Shown here: positions 49,428 to 57,902 of the stretch, one piece after another
How the letters are laid out: each line of letters begins with the position of its first letter
Numbering within the stretch: position 1 is the first letter of the stretch
DNA from: Candidatus Methylophosphatis haderslevensis
Lineage (GTDB): Bacteria; Pseudomonadota; Gammaproteobacteria; Burkholderiales; Rhodocyclaceae
Assembly (NCBI GenBank): GCA_016711925.1
Contig: JADJSA010000017.1
Coordinates: 248,001 to 312,000 of the forward strand
Length of the DNA: 64,000 nt
Reading direction: 5' to 3'
Position numbers and translations under genes: made by a program
The notes under the pieces: model-generated
Databases searched by the model: none
Seen by the model: the letters and a program-made list of their open reading frames with translations, nothing else
What the model was told of the DNA's origin: nothing

Positions 49428-50603
49428 TCAAGCCGGCTTCAGCGGCGGACTCATGCGCGTCAGCGGCCCGTAGTAGCCGGCCCAGACGATGAAGTTCAGA
49501 TCGAGCTTGCCGGCCGCCAACTGGCAAAGGAACAGGTAGGTCGCCGGATCGCGATATGCCCACGCCGACTCCCGGTCGGAAAAGCAGTCCTGCCAGCGGC
49601 CGGCGTCGATGCCGCCGCCGCTGCTGTCTGCGTAGCCGACGATATCGATCGCGGCAAGAAGCAGTGCGGCCGCCCTGTGCTGCAAACCGGCGCCGACCAT
49701 ATTCACGAGGTCGGGTTCGCGGAAACAGCAGCCGACCCGCGGGAACACCGGGCCCGCGACCACCGGCGCAATCGCGCTCGGGCGCGTCAAGTCGTGCGAC
49801 TGTTCGATGTTCTCCAGTTCGTTGTAGGCGGCCGACTGCAGATTGCTGCGCGCCTGGTAGAACACGCGCAACAACGGGCGCAGCGCCGATTCGGTGGCGG
49901 CGGTTTCGTTTCGTTCCGGCGTATTCCAGGTGACTTTGAACAGCGTACGCAACACGCGCCGCGCGAATGGCGGCACCTCGTCCTTCGGCTTCGGGCCGAC
50001 CTCCAGCGTCGAGTCGATCAGCGCGATCGCCGCGCTCAACCAGTCGAACGCCATCTGAATCGAAGGCCTGAGCACGCGGGTCGTGGCGTTGTCCCTGCCT
50101 TCCATCGCTGCAAGCGCACGGGCCGTGGGACCGTCGGGGTCGACGCGGCCATCCTTCTTGATCGAATGATGGGACTGAAAGCGCTCGATCGCGCCGATTG
50201 TCTTCGGACCGACGATGTCGTCGAGCTTGAGCAGCACCTCGGGGCCGCCGAGGTCGGGCGGCGCCAGATTCAGCATCGCCTGGATGCGCACGACCTCGCG
50301 CTTCCTGTTTCCCGGGCCGTTGCCCGCTTTTCCAACCCAGCCGGTCAGTGCTTTCATCGCTCGGGGAGCAAGCTCTTTCGAGGCGCTCTTTGTCAGGAAG
50401 TGCGAGCGACGATACACGAGCGATTCGCGCCCTGCCAATCGGGCGTCCGGCCTACGTCGTCGGGCCGAGCCTGGCGCGGCCCGAAGATGCTGGCATCGAA
50501 CCGGCGGCGTCACTCGGCAGGTCGCCGGGCCACGCGCTCAACCGCTATGCGAATGGTCATCGGCAACGAGCAGCGCGTGAAGCAATGCGTTGGTCAAATC
50601 CAT
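49428..50603 (-). CDS. Peptidoglycan-binding-domain protein of unknown function, two frame breaks near the N-terminus
   Basis: The main frame (49428 to about 50450) encodes LVYRRSHFLTKSASKELAPR, then a PG_binding-like domain (VVRIQAMLNLAPPDLGGPEV, DDIVGPKTIGAIERFQ). A C-terminal domain follows, ending LVNMVGAGLQHRAAALLLAA and WAYRDPATYLFLCQLAAGK. The true start is probably the ATG at 50603 (AAGGAG upstream): MDLTNALLHALLVADDHSHS runs to a TGA at 50538, then a second frame covers SAWPGDLPSDAAGSMPASSG. An internal start at 50357 is the fallback. The C-terminal layout faintly recalls M35-like metallopeptidases, but no HExxH is present. Paired with the lipoprotein upstream. Confidence 0.6.
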
Positions 50604-50615
50604 GGCAGGTTCTCC

Positions 50616-51767
50616 TTATCGGCAGAGGTCGATGACCTGCGTGTAGTTGGTCGTTTCGGGATTGAAGTCGTTGTAGGCAAAGGCGATCTTGCAGCCGTCG
50701 GGCGAGACGCCGGCGGCATCGACCAGATGGTCGAACAGCTTGATCATGCAGCCGTCTTTGAGCAGCCAGCCGCCGGCTTGCCTGGAGTTGGCGCTCGGCG
50801 CGTTGCTCGAGGCGATGAACAGGCCTTGTTTGGTCGGCACCGCCATATGGGGTGGAACCCAAGTGCCGTAGGGGACGCTGATCGTCTGGACATCGCCGGT
50901 CGGCGAGATCAGGTAGACCGGCATTGGCTGCTTGTCGGGCCAAACGACTGCATCACCATTCGCGTTACCGTTGCGCGAAGTGTGAGGTATCAAAACATAG
51001 CGTTGCGCATAGCGAGAATAGATCATCCGCGCACTGGAGGAAGTTTCCTTGGCAAGAATTGGCAAGGGGACTGGCTCAGAACCAATGGGTCGATAGAGAT
51101 TGACTTGCTCATTCAATTGTTCTCGTTTGAATCCCTCGCCGGGCACAAGCGATACATCCGCCGAGACGGAGCCATGTGCTTCCTTCAGAAACCATGCCGG
51201 CACGTGGCGCGCGATATGCTCAGGGCGCAGACGCTTCGCGGGGTCGATTCGAGGACAAGACGAGTACGCGGGCTGTGCGTCGTAACTGGGGCGCGCATCG
51301 ACGGGTAGCGCCTGCTCCTTGCCGAACTCCCCTTCGCTCTGGTGACGCCTCCTGCCGTTTTCATCGGAAGTGGTGTAAGTCATAAAGTCGTCGTTGTAGC
51401 AGAGCGAATAGTGCTGACTGAGATCGCTGTGCCGCGTAGTTGTGCTATTGCGTGTATTCCAGATGTACTGTCCAAGCGGTCCGAATTGTTCTGGTGATTC
51501 CTTGCCCGGCGGCACCTCGGCGCGCCGCTCATAGCCCGGCAACAGCACCCGGTGGTTGTCCAGCCAGTAGATCGGATCGCCCTCGAAGTGTGTGGCGTAG
51601 GCGATGCGCGAGTCGGTGACCGGCCATGGGCTCTTCGTGCCAAACAAGCCGAACGGCCCGCCGCCATCGCAGCCGGCGAGCAGCGTGGTCACCAGCAGCG
51701 CAAGCGTTGCCGCGAGCGATTTCAATGGCCACTTGTCGGTCACGTCACGTTCCTTCTCGTATGTCAT
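50616..51767 (-). CDS. Lipoprotein of unknown function
   Basis: A 383-residue protein with a signal peptide and lipobox (LALLVTTLLAGC), so likely anchored to the outer or inner membrane facing the periplasm. The mature part begins DGGGPFGLFGTKSPWPVTDS. Later segments such as SYDAQPAYSSCPRID and GWLLKDGCMIKLFDHLVDAA, and a closing GVSPDGCKIAFAYNDFNPET, suggest a beta-propeller-like or WD40-like repeat fold, but no family is recognised. It lies 12 bases upstream of the likely start of the peptidoglycan-binding gene, so the two are probably co-transcribed. Confidence 0.75.
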   Translation of the reverse strand: MTYEKERDVTDKWPLKSLAATLALLVTTLLAGCDGGGPFGLFGTKSPWPVTDSRIAYATHFEGDPIYWLDNHRVLLPGYERRAEVPPGKESPEQFGPLGQYIWNTRNSTTTRHSDLSQHYSLCYNDDFMTYTTSDENGRRRHQSEGEFGKEQALPVDARPSYDAQPAYSSCPRIDPAKRLRPEHIARHVPAWFLKEAHGSVSADVSLVPGEGFKREQLNEQVNLYRPIGSEPVPLPILAKETSSSARMIYSRYAQRYVLIPHTSRNGNANGDAVVWPDKQPMPVYLISPTGDVQTISVPYGTWVPPHMAVPTKQGLFIASSNAPSANSRQAGGWLLKDGCMIKLFDHLVDAAGVSPDGCKIAFAYNDFNPETTNYTQVIDLCR

Positions 51768-51870
51768 CTCACCGCGGTCGGCCGTCTGCCACGAATGACG
51801 TATCCCCTGCCGCGGACACTCGGCGCAATGCCCTTCGGCTATTGCGCCTTCCGGAGCCTCAACGATCGAC

Positions 51871-51989
51871 CCGGGCTGGAAACCGCATAGATTGGCGCGC
51901 TTGACGCAAGCCGGTCTGCCAGCCAGGCGGAATGCGGCCTGCAGAGGCGCCTTGCCTGAGAAGACCGCTGCATGCGGCTTCCAGCCCGG
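51871..51989. repeat. 119-base element with terminal inverted repeats (copy 4, most complete)
   Basis: The left end CCGGGCTGGAAACCGCAT (51871-51888) and right end ATGCGGCTTCCAGCCCGG (51972-51989) are reverse complements with one mismatch. The interior shares GCCGGTCTGC and GCCTGCAGAGG with copy 3 and CCGCTGCATGCGG with copy 2. The right end abuts the stop codon of the DnaQ-GIY-YIG gene. It looks like a BIME or MITE-type non-coding element. Confidence 0.75.
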
Positions 51990-53462
51990 TCAGTTTCCGA
52001 CTTCGGCTGTCGACAGTTCCACGACGCTGAGCCCGGACGGCATCTGCTCGAACTGCTTGACGAGGATGCGGTAGGTGTCGAGGTCGAATTGCGGTTCGAC
52101 CCGGGCGGTGGCGAGTTCATGCAGTTCGGGTTGTGACTTCGCGCTGCCGAGGTGGCACCAGGATTCGAAGACGTGGAATTCAGTGCGCTCGCGCTCTGCG
52201 TCGTGTTCGCGCAGGGCAATGCGCCCGGCATAGGGCCAGCGCTTGAGGCGCAGCGCCGCCAGCGCGCCGGCCAGCCGCGCGTCGTGCTCTTCGATGCTTT
52301 CGCGACCGCAGCAGACGCCTTCGCAGTGCTTGATCTGCACGCCGAAGCAGGCGCCGCCTTTCCCGCCTTTGCCGCTTTCCAGCCCGAGGCGGCGGAGGCA
52401 CAGCTTGTAGGCGGCGGCCAGCTCGCGCAGCATGTGCTGGGCGTCGCGCCGCGTCTTGAACGGGCCGTGCAGCGCCGGCAGCTCGTCGAGGCCGGCGTCG
52501 GCGAAGCAGACGATTTCGAGCGCGCACTTGAGCGAATCGGGCGTGAGGCGCAAGGCGCACAGTTCGCCTTGCGCGCGCAGCATGCGGTTGTGCAGCGGGC
52601 GCAGCGACTTGATCAGCCGCGCTTCGGCGAGCAGGGCGCCGAATTCGCCGGCGGTCTCGATGCATTCGACGCGGCGCACCGCCTGGGCGAGCTCCATCTG
52701 GCGGCCGGCGCGGTGGTCGGAGTTGAAGTGCGTGAGCACCCGGGTGCGGATGTTGATGCTCTTGCCGACGTAGAGCGGCACCTCGGCAGCGCTATCAGTC
52801 GCGGCTGCGCGCGCCTGGGCGTTGTCGGAGGCGGCGCCGTAGAACAGGTAGACGCCCGGCGCATCGGGCAGGCCGTCGAGCACGTCGGCGGGCACGCCGG
52901 GCGGCACGCTGGCAGGCTTCATGGCGCGCAGCACGGCTTGGGCTATGACATCCGCCGCGTGGGTGCGCTCGACGAGCTGGACGAAATCCCACAGCACCTG
53001 CGCATCGCCGAGCGCGCGGTGGCGCGCGCTGCATTGCAGATCGTGGCGGGCGATCAGGGCGTCGAGGCCGTGGCGATGATGCTGCGGGTAGAGCGCGCGC
53101 GAGAGCTTGACGGTGCACAGCACGCGCGCCGTCCAGTGCTCGCCCATGCGCTTGAATTCGTTCTTCAGGAAGCCGAAGTCGAAGCGCGCGTTGTGGGCGA
53201 CGAACAGGCAGCCTTCGAGCCGGCCGCGCACTTCGTCGGCAATGCGGCTGAACACCGGCGCGCCGCGCACCATGGCGTCGCTGATGCCGGTGAAGCTCTG
53301 GATCAGCGGCGGGATCGGCACCCCGGGATCGACCAGTTGCGACCACTCGTAGTCGAGCTTGCCGTCGCTGACCTTGACGATCGCGATCTCGGTGATGCGG
53401 TCGACCGCCGGATTGGCGCCGGTGGTTTCAAGATCGACGAAGGCGATCGACGGGGCGAGCAT
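51990..53462 (-). CDS. DnaQ-like exonuclease fused to a GIY-YIG nuclease domain
   Basis: 490 residues. The N-terminal DEDDh 3'-5' exonuclease has FVDLETTGANP, HNARFDFGFLKNEF and HRALGDAQVLWDF. From about residue 200 a UvrC/Cho-type GIY-YIG domain follows (DAPGVYLFYG, VPLYVGKSINIRTRVLTHF). The tail contains CFGVQIKHCEGVCCGRES, a UvrC-like cysteine region. This fusion is known in betaproteobacteria and is annotated as a polymerase III epsilon-like or excinuclease-like protein. It probably acts in repair, cutting DNA near lesions, but its exact role is unproven. Confidence 0.88.
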   Translation of the reverse strand: MLAPSIAFVDLETTGANPAVDRITEIAIVKVSDGKLDYEWSQLVDPGVPIPPLIQSFTGISDAMVRGAPVFSRIADEVRGRLEGCLFVAHNARFDFGFLKNEFKRMGEHWTARVLCTVKLSRALYPQHHRHGLDALIARHDLQCSARHRALGDAQVLWDFVQLVERTHAADVIAQAVLRAMKPASVPPGVPADVLDGLPDAPGVYLFYGAASDNAQARAAATDSAAEVPLYVGKSINIRTRVLTHFNSDHRAGRQMELAQAVRRVECIETAGEFGALLAEARLIKSLRPLHNRMLRAQGELCALRLTPDSLKCALEIVCFADAGLDELPALHGPFKTRRDAQHMLRELAAAYKLCLRRLGLESGKGGKGGACFGVQIKHCEGVCCGRESIEEHDARLAGALAALRLKRWPYAGRIALREHDAERERTEFHVFESWCHLGSAKSQPELHELATARVEPQFDLDTYRILVKQFEQMPSGLSVVELSTAEVGN

Positions 53463-53492
53463 GGATCAGACGGAATCGTCGACTGGAAAGCG

Positions 53493-53519
53493 GACAGGGC
53501 GGCCACCAGCCGCCCTGTC
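53493..53519 (-). terminator. Hairpin after the DUF3460-type gene
   Basis: A perfect eleven-base stem (GACAGGGCGGC / GCCGCCCTGTC) with a five-base loop, 20 bases past the stop of the gene at 53540. A short CTTTCC follows. It is a good candidate for a terminator between that gene and the nuclease gene. Confidence 0.65.
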
Positions 53520-53539
53520 GGATGATCGTTGGGCGCTGC

Positions 53540-53728
53540 TCAGACTTTGCTCTGGTACGGGTAGGCCTTCATCGGCACCCTGGCCTGGGCGTCGCGCCGC
53601 TGCGCATCGAGGGTCTGCGGCTTGTCCCACCATAGCGCGCGGCCCTTCGCCTGCTCTTCGAGTTCCTCGGGGTGCTTCTCCAGCCATTCGCGCATGAAGA
53701 TTGTGTGCTCCGATTCGTAGATGGCCAT
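53540..53728 (-). CDS. Small DUF3460-type protein
   Basis: 62 residues: MAIYESEHTIFMREWLEKHP, then LWWDKPQTLDAQRR and a terminal VPMKAYPYQSKV. This matches the DUF3460 family, small cytoplasmic proteins restricted mostly to betaproteobacteria with no known function. It lies between spoT and the nuclease gene with its own hairpin downstream, so it is probably a single-gene transcript or the tail of the spoT unit. Confidence 0.85.
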   Translation of the reverse strand: MAIYESEHTIFMREWLEKHPEELEEQAKGRALWWDKPQTLDAQRRDAQARVPMKAYPYQSKV

Positions 53729-53825
53729 GCCGCATGCTCCGGATGATGGTTGATGCCGTGCATTGTACCTGCACCGGTGCGCCCGGCGCTGCCCATCGGT
53801 TCCTGCCGAACCGGCAGGGCGCGCG

Positions 53826-56012
53826 TCAGGCGTCGGTCTTGACGCGGTGGATGCGCACGACTTCCTGGATGTGGCGGATCGAGCGGATCACGCGCGCCAG
53901 GTGGATGCGATCGCTGACCTGAACGTTGAAGAACAACGACGTGTAGAGGCCGCGGTCGTCATCCATGCTGACGTTTTCGATGTTGGAGCCGGCATCGGAA
54001 ATCGCCGCCGCCACCTTGGCCAGCACGCCGCGGCGGTTCTGCGCATGGACGGTGATGCGCACCTCGAACAGCCGGCCACGCTCCGGATCCCACTCGACAT
54101 CGATCCATTTGTCCGGCTCGCTGCGGCGGGACTTGCGAATGACATGGCAATCGTGGGTATGCACGATCAGGCCCTGGCCCTTCTTGATCGACCCGACGAT
54201 CGGATCGCCGGGAATCGGCCGGCAGCACTTGCCGAACTGCACCGCCACGCCCTCGCTGCCGCGGATCACCACCGCGCCGGAGCCGGACCTGGCATCGAGC
54301 GGCAGCACGTCGTCGTTGAGCACCAGCCGGCGCGCCAGCACCGCGGCCAGGCGCTTGCCCAGGCCGATGTCCTCGAGAATCTCGCGCTTCGATTTGGCGC
54401 CGGAGTCGCGCATCACGCGCTCCCACGCCGCGGGCTCGATTGCCGCGGGCTTGATGCCGATCTCGTCGAGCGCCTTGTTGAGCAGCTTCTCGCCCAGCGA
54501 CGAGGATTCCTGCTGCTGCATGTTCTTGAGGAAGTGGCGAATCTGCGAGCGTGCCTTGCCGGTGCGCACGTAGGAGAGCCAGGTGGGCGTCGGATTGGGG
54601 TGGGTGGCGGTGATGATCTCGACCTGGTCGCCGTTCTTCAGCTCGGTGCGCAGCGGCATCAGCTCGTAGTTGATGCGGCAGGCCACGCAACGGTGGCCGA
54701 CATCGGTGTGCACGGCGTAGGCGAAATCGACCGCCGTCGAACCGCGCGGCATGCCCATGATCTTGCCCTTGGGCGTGAACACGTAGACTTCGCCGGGGAA
54801 CAGGTCGATCTTGACATGCTCGAGAAACTCGGCGGAATCGCCGGCGGTATTCTGCAGTTCGAGCAGCGACTGCAGCCACTTGTGGGTCTTGCGCTGCAAC
54901 TCGGAGAGCGTGTCGTCTTCCTTGTACAACCAGTGCGAGGCGACGCCGGATTCGGCGATGTGGTGCATCTCGGCGGTGCGGATCTGCACTTCGACCGGCG
55001 TGCCGTAAGGGCCGATCAGCGTGGTGTGCAGCGACTGGTAGCCGTTGGCCTTGGGGATGGCGATGTAATCCTTGAACTTGCCCGGCACCGGCTTGTACAT
55101 CGCGTGCAGCGTGCCGAGCGCCAAGTAGCAGGTCGGCACATCCTTGACGATGACGCGAAAACCGTAGATGTCGAGCACCTGCGAGAACGACAGATGCCGT
55201 TGCACCATCTTGCGGTAGATGCCGTACAGGTGCTTCTCGCGGCCATGGACTTCGGCAGCGATGCCGTGCTCGGGCAGGCGGCGCTTGATCGATTCGAGGA
55301 TCTTGCCGACCACCTCGCGCCGGTGACCGCGCGCCGACCGCACCGCCTTGGCGATCACCGCATGACGTATCGGGTAGAGATAGCGGAACGCGAGTTCCTG
55401 CAACTCGCGGTAGATGTTGTTGAGGCCGAGCCGGTTGGCGATCGGCGAATAGATTTCTAGGGTTTCGCGGGCGATGCGCTTTTGCTTGTCCGGACGGATG
55501 CAGTCGAGCGTGCGCATGTTGTGCAGCCGGTCGGCCAGCTTGATGAGTATCACGCGAACATCGCGCGCCATCGCCAGCAGCATCTTGCGGAAGTTCTCGG
55601 CCTGGGCGTCCTGGTGCGACTGGAACTCGATCTTGTCGAGCTTGGAAAGGCCATCGACCAGATCGGCGGTGGTCTTGCCGAACTTGTCGCTGATTTCGTC
55701 CTTGACGATGCCGCTGTCTTCCATCACGTCGTGCAGCAGGGCTGCCATCAGTGCCTGCGGATCGAGATGCCAGGCCGACAGGATCTCTGCCACCGCGAGC
55801 GGGTGCGAGATGTAGGGGTCGCCGCTGATGCGCGTCTGCCCGGCGTGGGCCGCCGCGGAAAAATGGTAGGCGGCCTCGATGCGGCCGATATCTTCGGGCC
55901 GCAGGTAGCCGGTCAGGAATTTGCGGAAGCGCTCGAAATCGGCGGATACAGGGGTGCTGCTCGGCGGGTGGGGCAACCCGCCGGTTTCGGGGATCTTTGA
56001 CGCGGCTTCCAC
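53826..56012 (-). CDS. spoT: Bifunctional (p)ppGpp synthetase/hydrolase SpoT
   Basis: About 728 residues from a GTG at 56012 (GGGGAAGG upstream), which starts just after the rpoZ stop. A frame extension to 56084 would overlap rpoZ. The HD hydrolase domain has ALLHDVMEDSGIVKDE and the His of RISGDPYISHPLA. The synthetase has YGFRVIVKDVPTCYLALGTL and GYQSLHTTLIGPYGTPVEVQ. A TGS domain (DLFPGEVYVFTPKGKIMGMP) and a C-terminal ACT domain (RRGVLAKVAAAISDAGSNIE) follow. It sets the stringent-response alarmone level. It belongs to the gmk-rpoZ-spoT unit. Confidence 0.95.
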   Translation of the reverse strand: MEAASKIPETGGLPHPPSSTPVSADFERFRKFLTGYLRPEDIGRIEAAYHFSAAAHAGQTRISGDPYISHPLAVAEILSAWHLDPQALMAALLHDVMEDSGIVKDEISDKFGKTTADLVDGLSKLDKIEFQSHQDAQAENFRKMLLAMARDVRVILIKLADRLHNMRTLDCIRPDKQKRIARETLEIYSPIANRLGLNNIYRELQELAFRYLYPIRHAVIAKAVRSARGHRREVVGKILESIKRRLPEHGIAAEVHGREKHLYGIYRKMVQRHLSFSQVLDIYGFRVIVKDVPTCYLALGTLHAMYKPVPGKFKDYIAIPKANGYQSLHTTLIGPYGTPVEVQIRTAEMHHIAESGVASHWLYKEDDTLSELQRKTHKWLQSLLELQNTAGDSAEFLEHVKIDLFPGEVYVFTPKGKIMGMPRGSTAVDFAYAVHTDVGHRCVACRINYELMPLRTELKNGDQVEIITATHPNPTPTWLSYVRTGKARSQIRHFLKNMQQQESSSLGEKLLNKALDEIGIKPAAIEPAAWERVMRDSGAKSKREILEDIGLGKRLAAVLARRLVLNDDVLPLDARSGSGAVVIRGSEGVAVQFGKCCRPIPGDPIVGSIKKGQGLIVHTHDCHVIRKSRRSEPDKWIDVEWDPERGRLFEVRITVHAQNRRGVLAKVAAAISDAGSNIENVSMDDDRGLYTSLFFNVQVSDRIHLARVIRSIRHIQEVVRIHRVKTDA

Positions 56013-56034
56013 GCCTTCCCCGTTCGCGTCGGCC

Positions 56035-56241
56035 TCAGGCGCCGCCGCGGTTGAGCACTTCGAGCCCGACCTTGCCCGCGGCAATTTCGCGCAGGGCGAC
56101 GACGGTGGGCTTGTCGCGGTCGGCGTCGACCTGCGGCGTGCTGCCGGCCGACAGTTGGCGCGCGCGGTAGGTGGCGGCCAGCGTCAACTGGAACCGGTTG
56201 GGGATGCGCTTGATGCAGTCTTCAACGGTTACGCGTGCCAT
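56035..56241 (-). CDS. rpoZ: RNA polymerase omega subunit
   Basis: 68 residues from the ATG at 56241: MARVTVEDCIKRIPNRFQLT, ATYRARQLSAG and DKPTVVALREIAAGKVG are the omega signature. It stabilises the beta' subunit of RNA polymerase and mediates part of the ppGpp response. It sits three bases after gmk and just before spoT, a conserved order. Confidence 0.96.
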   Translation of the reverse strand: MARVTVEDCIKRIPNRFQLTLAATYRARQLSAGSTPQVDADRDKPTVVALREIAAGKVGLEVLNRGGA

Positions 56242-56243
56242 GG

Positions 56244-56870
56244 TCAATCCTCGTCGTCGCTTTGGGTCAATTGGAAGAATAGTTGCGGGTGATGTGCTCG
56301 CTGCACCGAAAGGCGCAGCCGGGCCGCCTTGACGACCGCTTCAAGCTCGTCGGCGGCGTTTCGCAACTCTTTGTTAATTATAACATAATCAAACTCGCTC
56401 ACATGATGCATTTCGCCCCTGGCGTTGGCCAGACGGCGCGCGATGACTTCCGTCGAGTCCTGGCCGCGGCCGACCAGCCGCTGTTCCAGCACCTCGATCG
56501 ACGGCGGCAGGATGAACATGCCGACCGCCTCGCGAAATGCAAGCCGCACCTGGCGCGCGCCTTGCCAGTCGATCTCCAGCACGATGTCGCGCCCGGCGGC
56601 CATTTCGCCCTCAAGCCATACCCGCGAGGTGGCGTAAAGGTTGCCGTGCACTTCGGCCGATTCGAGGAACTCGCCGGCCTCGCGTAGCGCCAGGAAGCGC
56701 TGACGCTCGACGAAGTGGTAATCGACTCCGTCGCGCTCGCCCGGCCGGGCCGCCCGCGTCGTGTAGGAGACGGAGAGCTTCAGGGCAGGATCGCGCGCCA
56801 GCAGTTCCCGAACCAGCGTGGTTTTGCCGGCGCCGGAAGGCGCGGCAATGATGAACAGGCAGCCTTTCAT
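56244..56870 (-). CDS. gmk: Guanylate kinase
   Basis: 208 residues from the ATG at 56870: MKGCLFIIAAPSGAGKTTLV holds the P-loop. SYTTRAARPGERDGVDYHFV and FLESAEVHGNLYATS are the GMP-binding segments, and VLEIDWQGARQVR is conserved. It phosphorylates GMP to GDP in the cytoplasm. The long upstream frame to 57890 is yicC shadow and rejected. Confidence 0.97.
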   Translation of the reverse strand: MKGCLFIIAAPSGAGKTTLVRELLARDPALKLSVSYTTRAARPGERDGVDYHFVERQRFLALREAGEFLESAEVHGNLYATSRVWLEGEMAAGRDIVLEIDWQGARQVRLAFREAVGMFILPPSIEVLEQRLVGRGQDSTEVIARRLANARGEMHHVSEFDYVIINKELRNAADELEAVVKAARLRLSVQRAHHPQLFFQLTQSDDED

Positions 56871-56947
56871 GTTGAAACCCCGTGAGGCGTGAGGGGCGCG
56901 GCGTGAGGGGCGAAGAGTCAGGGCGTGGAATGCAGTCCCTTCAACGC

Positions 56948-57817
56948 TCATTCGATATTCTGCACTTGCTCGCGCATTTGTTCGATCAGAATCTTCAATT
57001 CGACGGCGATGCCGGTCAGATCGGTCGATACCGATTTGGATGCCAGGGTGTTGGCTTCGCGGTTCAGTTCCTGCATCAGGAAATCGAGCCGCTTGCCGAC
57101 CGCGCCGCCCTGTTTGAGCACCCGCGCCACCTCGTCGATGTGGGCAGTCAGTCGCGACAGTTCTTCGGCCACGTCGATGCGGGCGGAAAAAACCGCGATC
57201 TCCTGGCGAATGCGCTCTTCGTCGAGGGTCGCGGCGGCCTCGCGCAAGCGGCTGGCAATTTTCTCCTGGTAGTCGGCGACGATCTGCGGCAGCTTGGGCT
57301 GTGCCTGCGCCACCAGTTCGCGCATCCTTGTGATGCGCTCCATGATCATGCTCGCAAGCTTTTCGCCCTCGCGCCGACGCGTGGCGACCAGTTCGTCGAG
57401 CGCCCCGACGACAAGCGCGGCAATCTCCGGCTGCAACTGCTCGAAGGTCAGGGTATCGTCGGCGAGGATGCCGGGCCAGCGCAGCAGTTCGGCCACCGAC
57501 AGGGGTGCCGCATCGGGAAACCGCCGATGCACCGCGCCCTGCAGGCTTTGCAGTTGTGCCAGCAGCTCCGGGTTCAACGCCAACTCGCGTGCGACACTGT
57601 CGTTGCGCGCGAACGACAACCGGCATTCGACCTTGCCGCGCGCAATACGGCCGCCGATCGCTTCGCGCAGTTGCGGTTCGGCCAGCCGAAGATCGTCTGC
57701 GATGCGAAACGCAACATCGAGATAGCGCGAATTGACACTGCGCAGTTCGAGATTCAGGGTCAGCCTTCCCAGGTCGCGCGCCTGGGAGGCGAAGCCTGTC
57801 ATGCTCAGGACACTCAT
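56948..57817 (-). CDS. yicC: YicC/YloC-family endoribonuclease
   Basis: 289 residues: MSVLSMTGFASQARDLGRLT at the N-terminus, ELRSVNSRYLDVAFRIADDL next, and KRLDFLMQELNREANTLASK and ELKILIEQMREQVQNIE at the end. This is the complete YicC pattern. Family members are endoribonucleases that affect small RNA decay. The spacer to gmk (56871-56947) contains two copies of GCGTGAGGGGCG. It is divergent from the kinase gene. Confidence 0.93.
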   Translation of the reverse strand: MSVLSMTGFASQARDLGRLTLNLELRSVNSRYLDVAFRIADDLRLAEPQLREAIGGRIARGKVECRLSFARNDSVARELALNPELLAQLQSLQGAVHRRFPDAAPLSVAELLRWPGILADDTLTFEQLQPEIAALVVGALDELVATRRREGEKLASMIMERITRMRELVAQAQPKLPQIVADYQEKIASRLREAAATLDEERIRQEIAVFSARIDVAEELSRLTAHIDEVARVLKQGGAVGKRLDFLMQELNREANTLASKSVSTDLTGIAVELKILIEQMREQVQNIE

Positions 57818-57902
57818 GGGATCGACCAGTCTGGCCTCGCCGCGGCTTTACAGCGTCCGGGCAAAGCTTGAGAATTCGCACAAGAGACAATCATAGCCTG
57901 TA

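Noticed and set aside
57850..57902. Sigma-70-like promoter before the kinase gene
   Set aside because: A TTGAGA is present, but the -10 match is poor and would leave almost no leader, so it was not listed.
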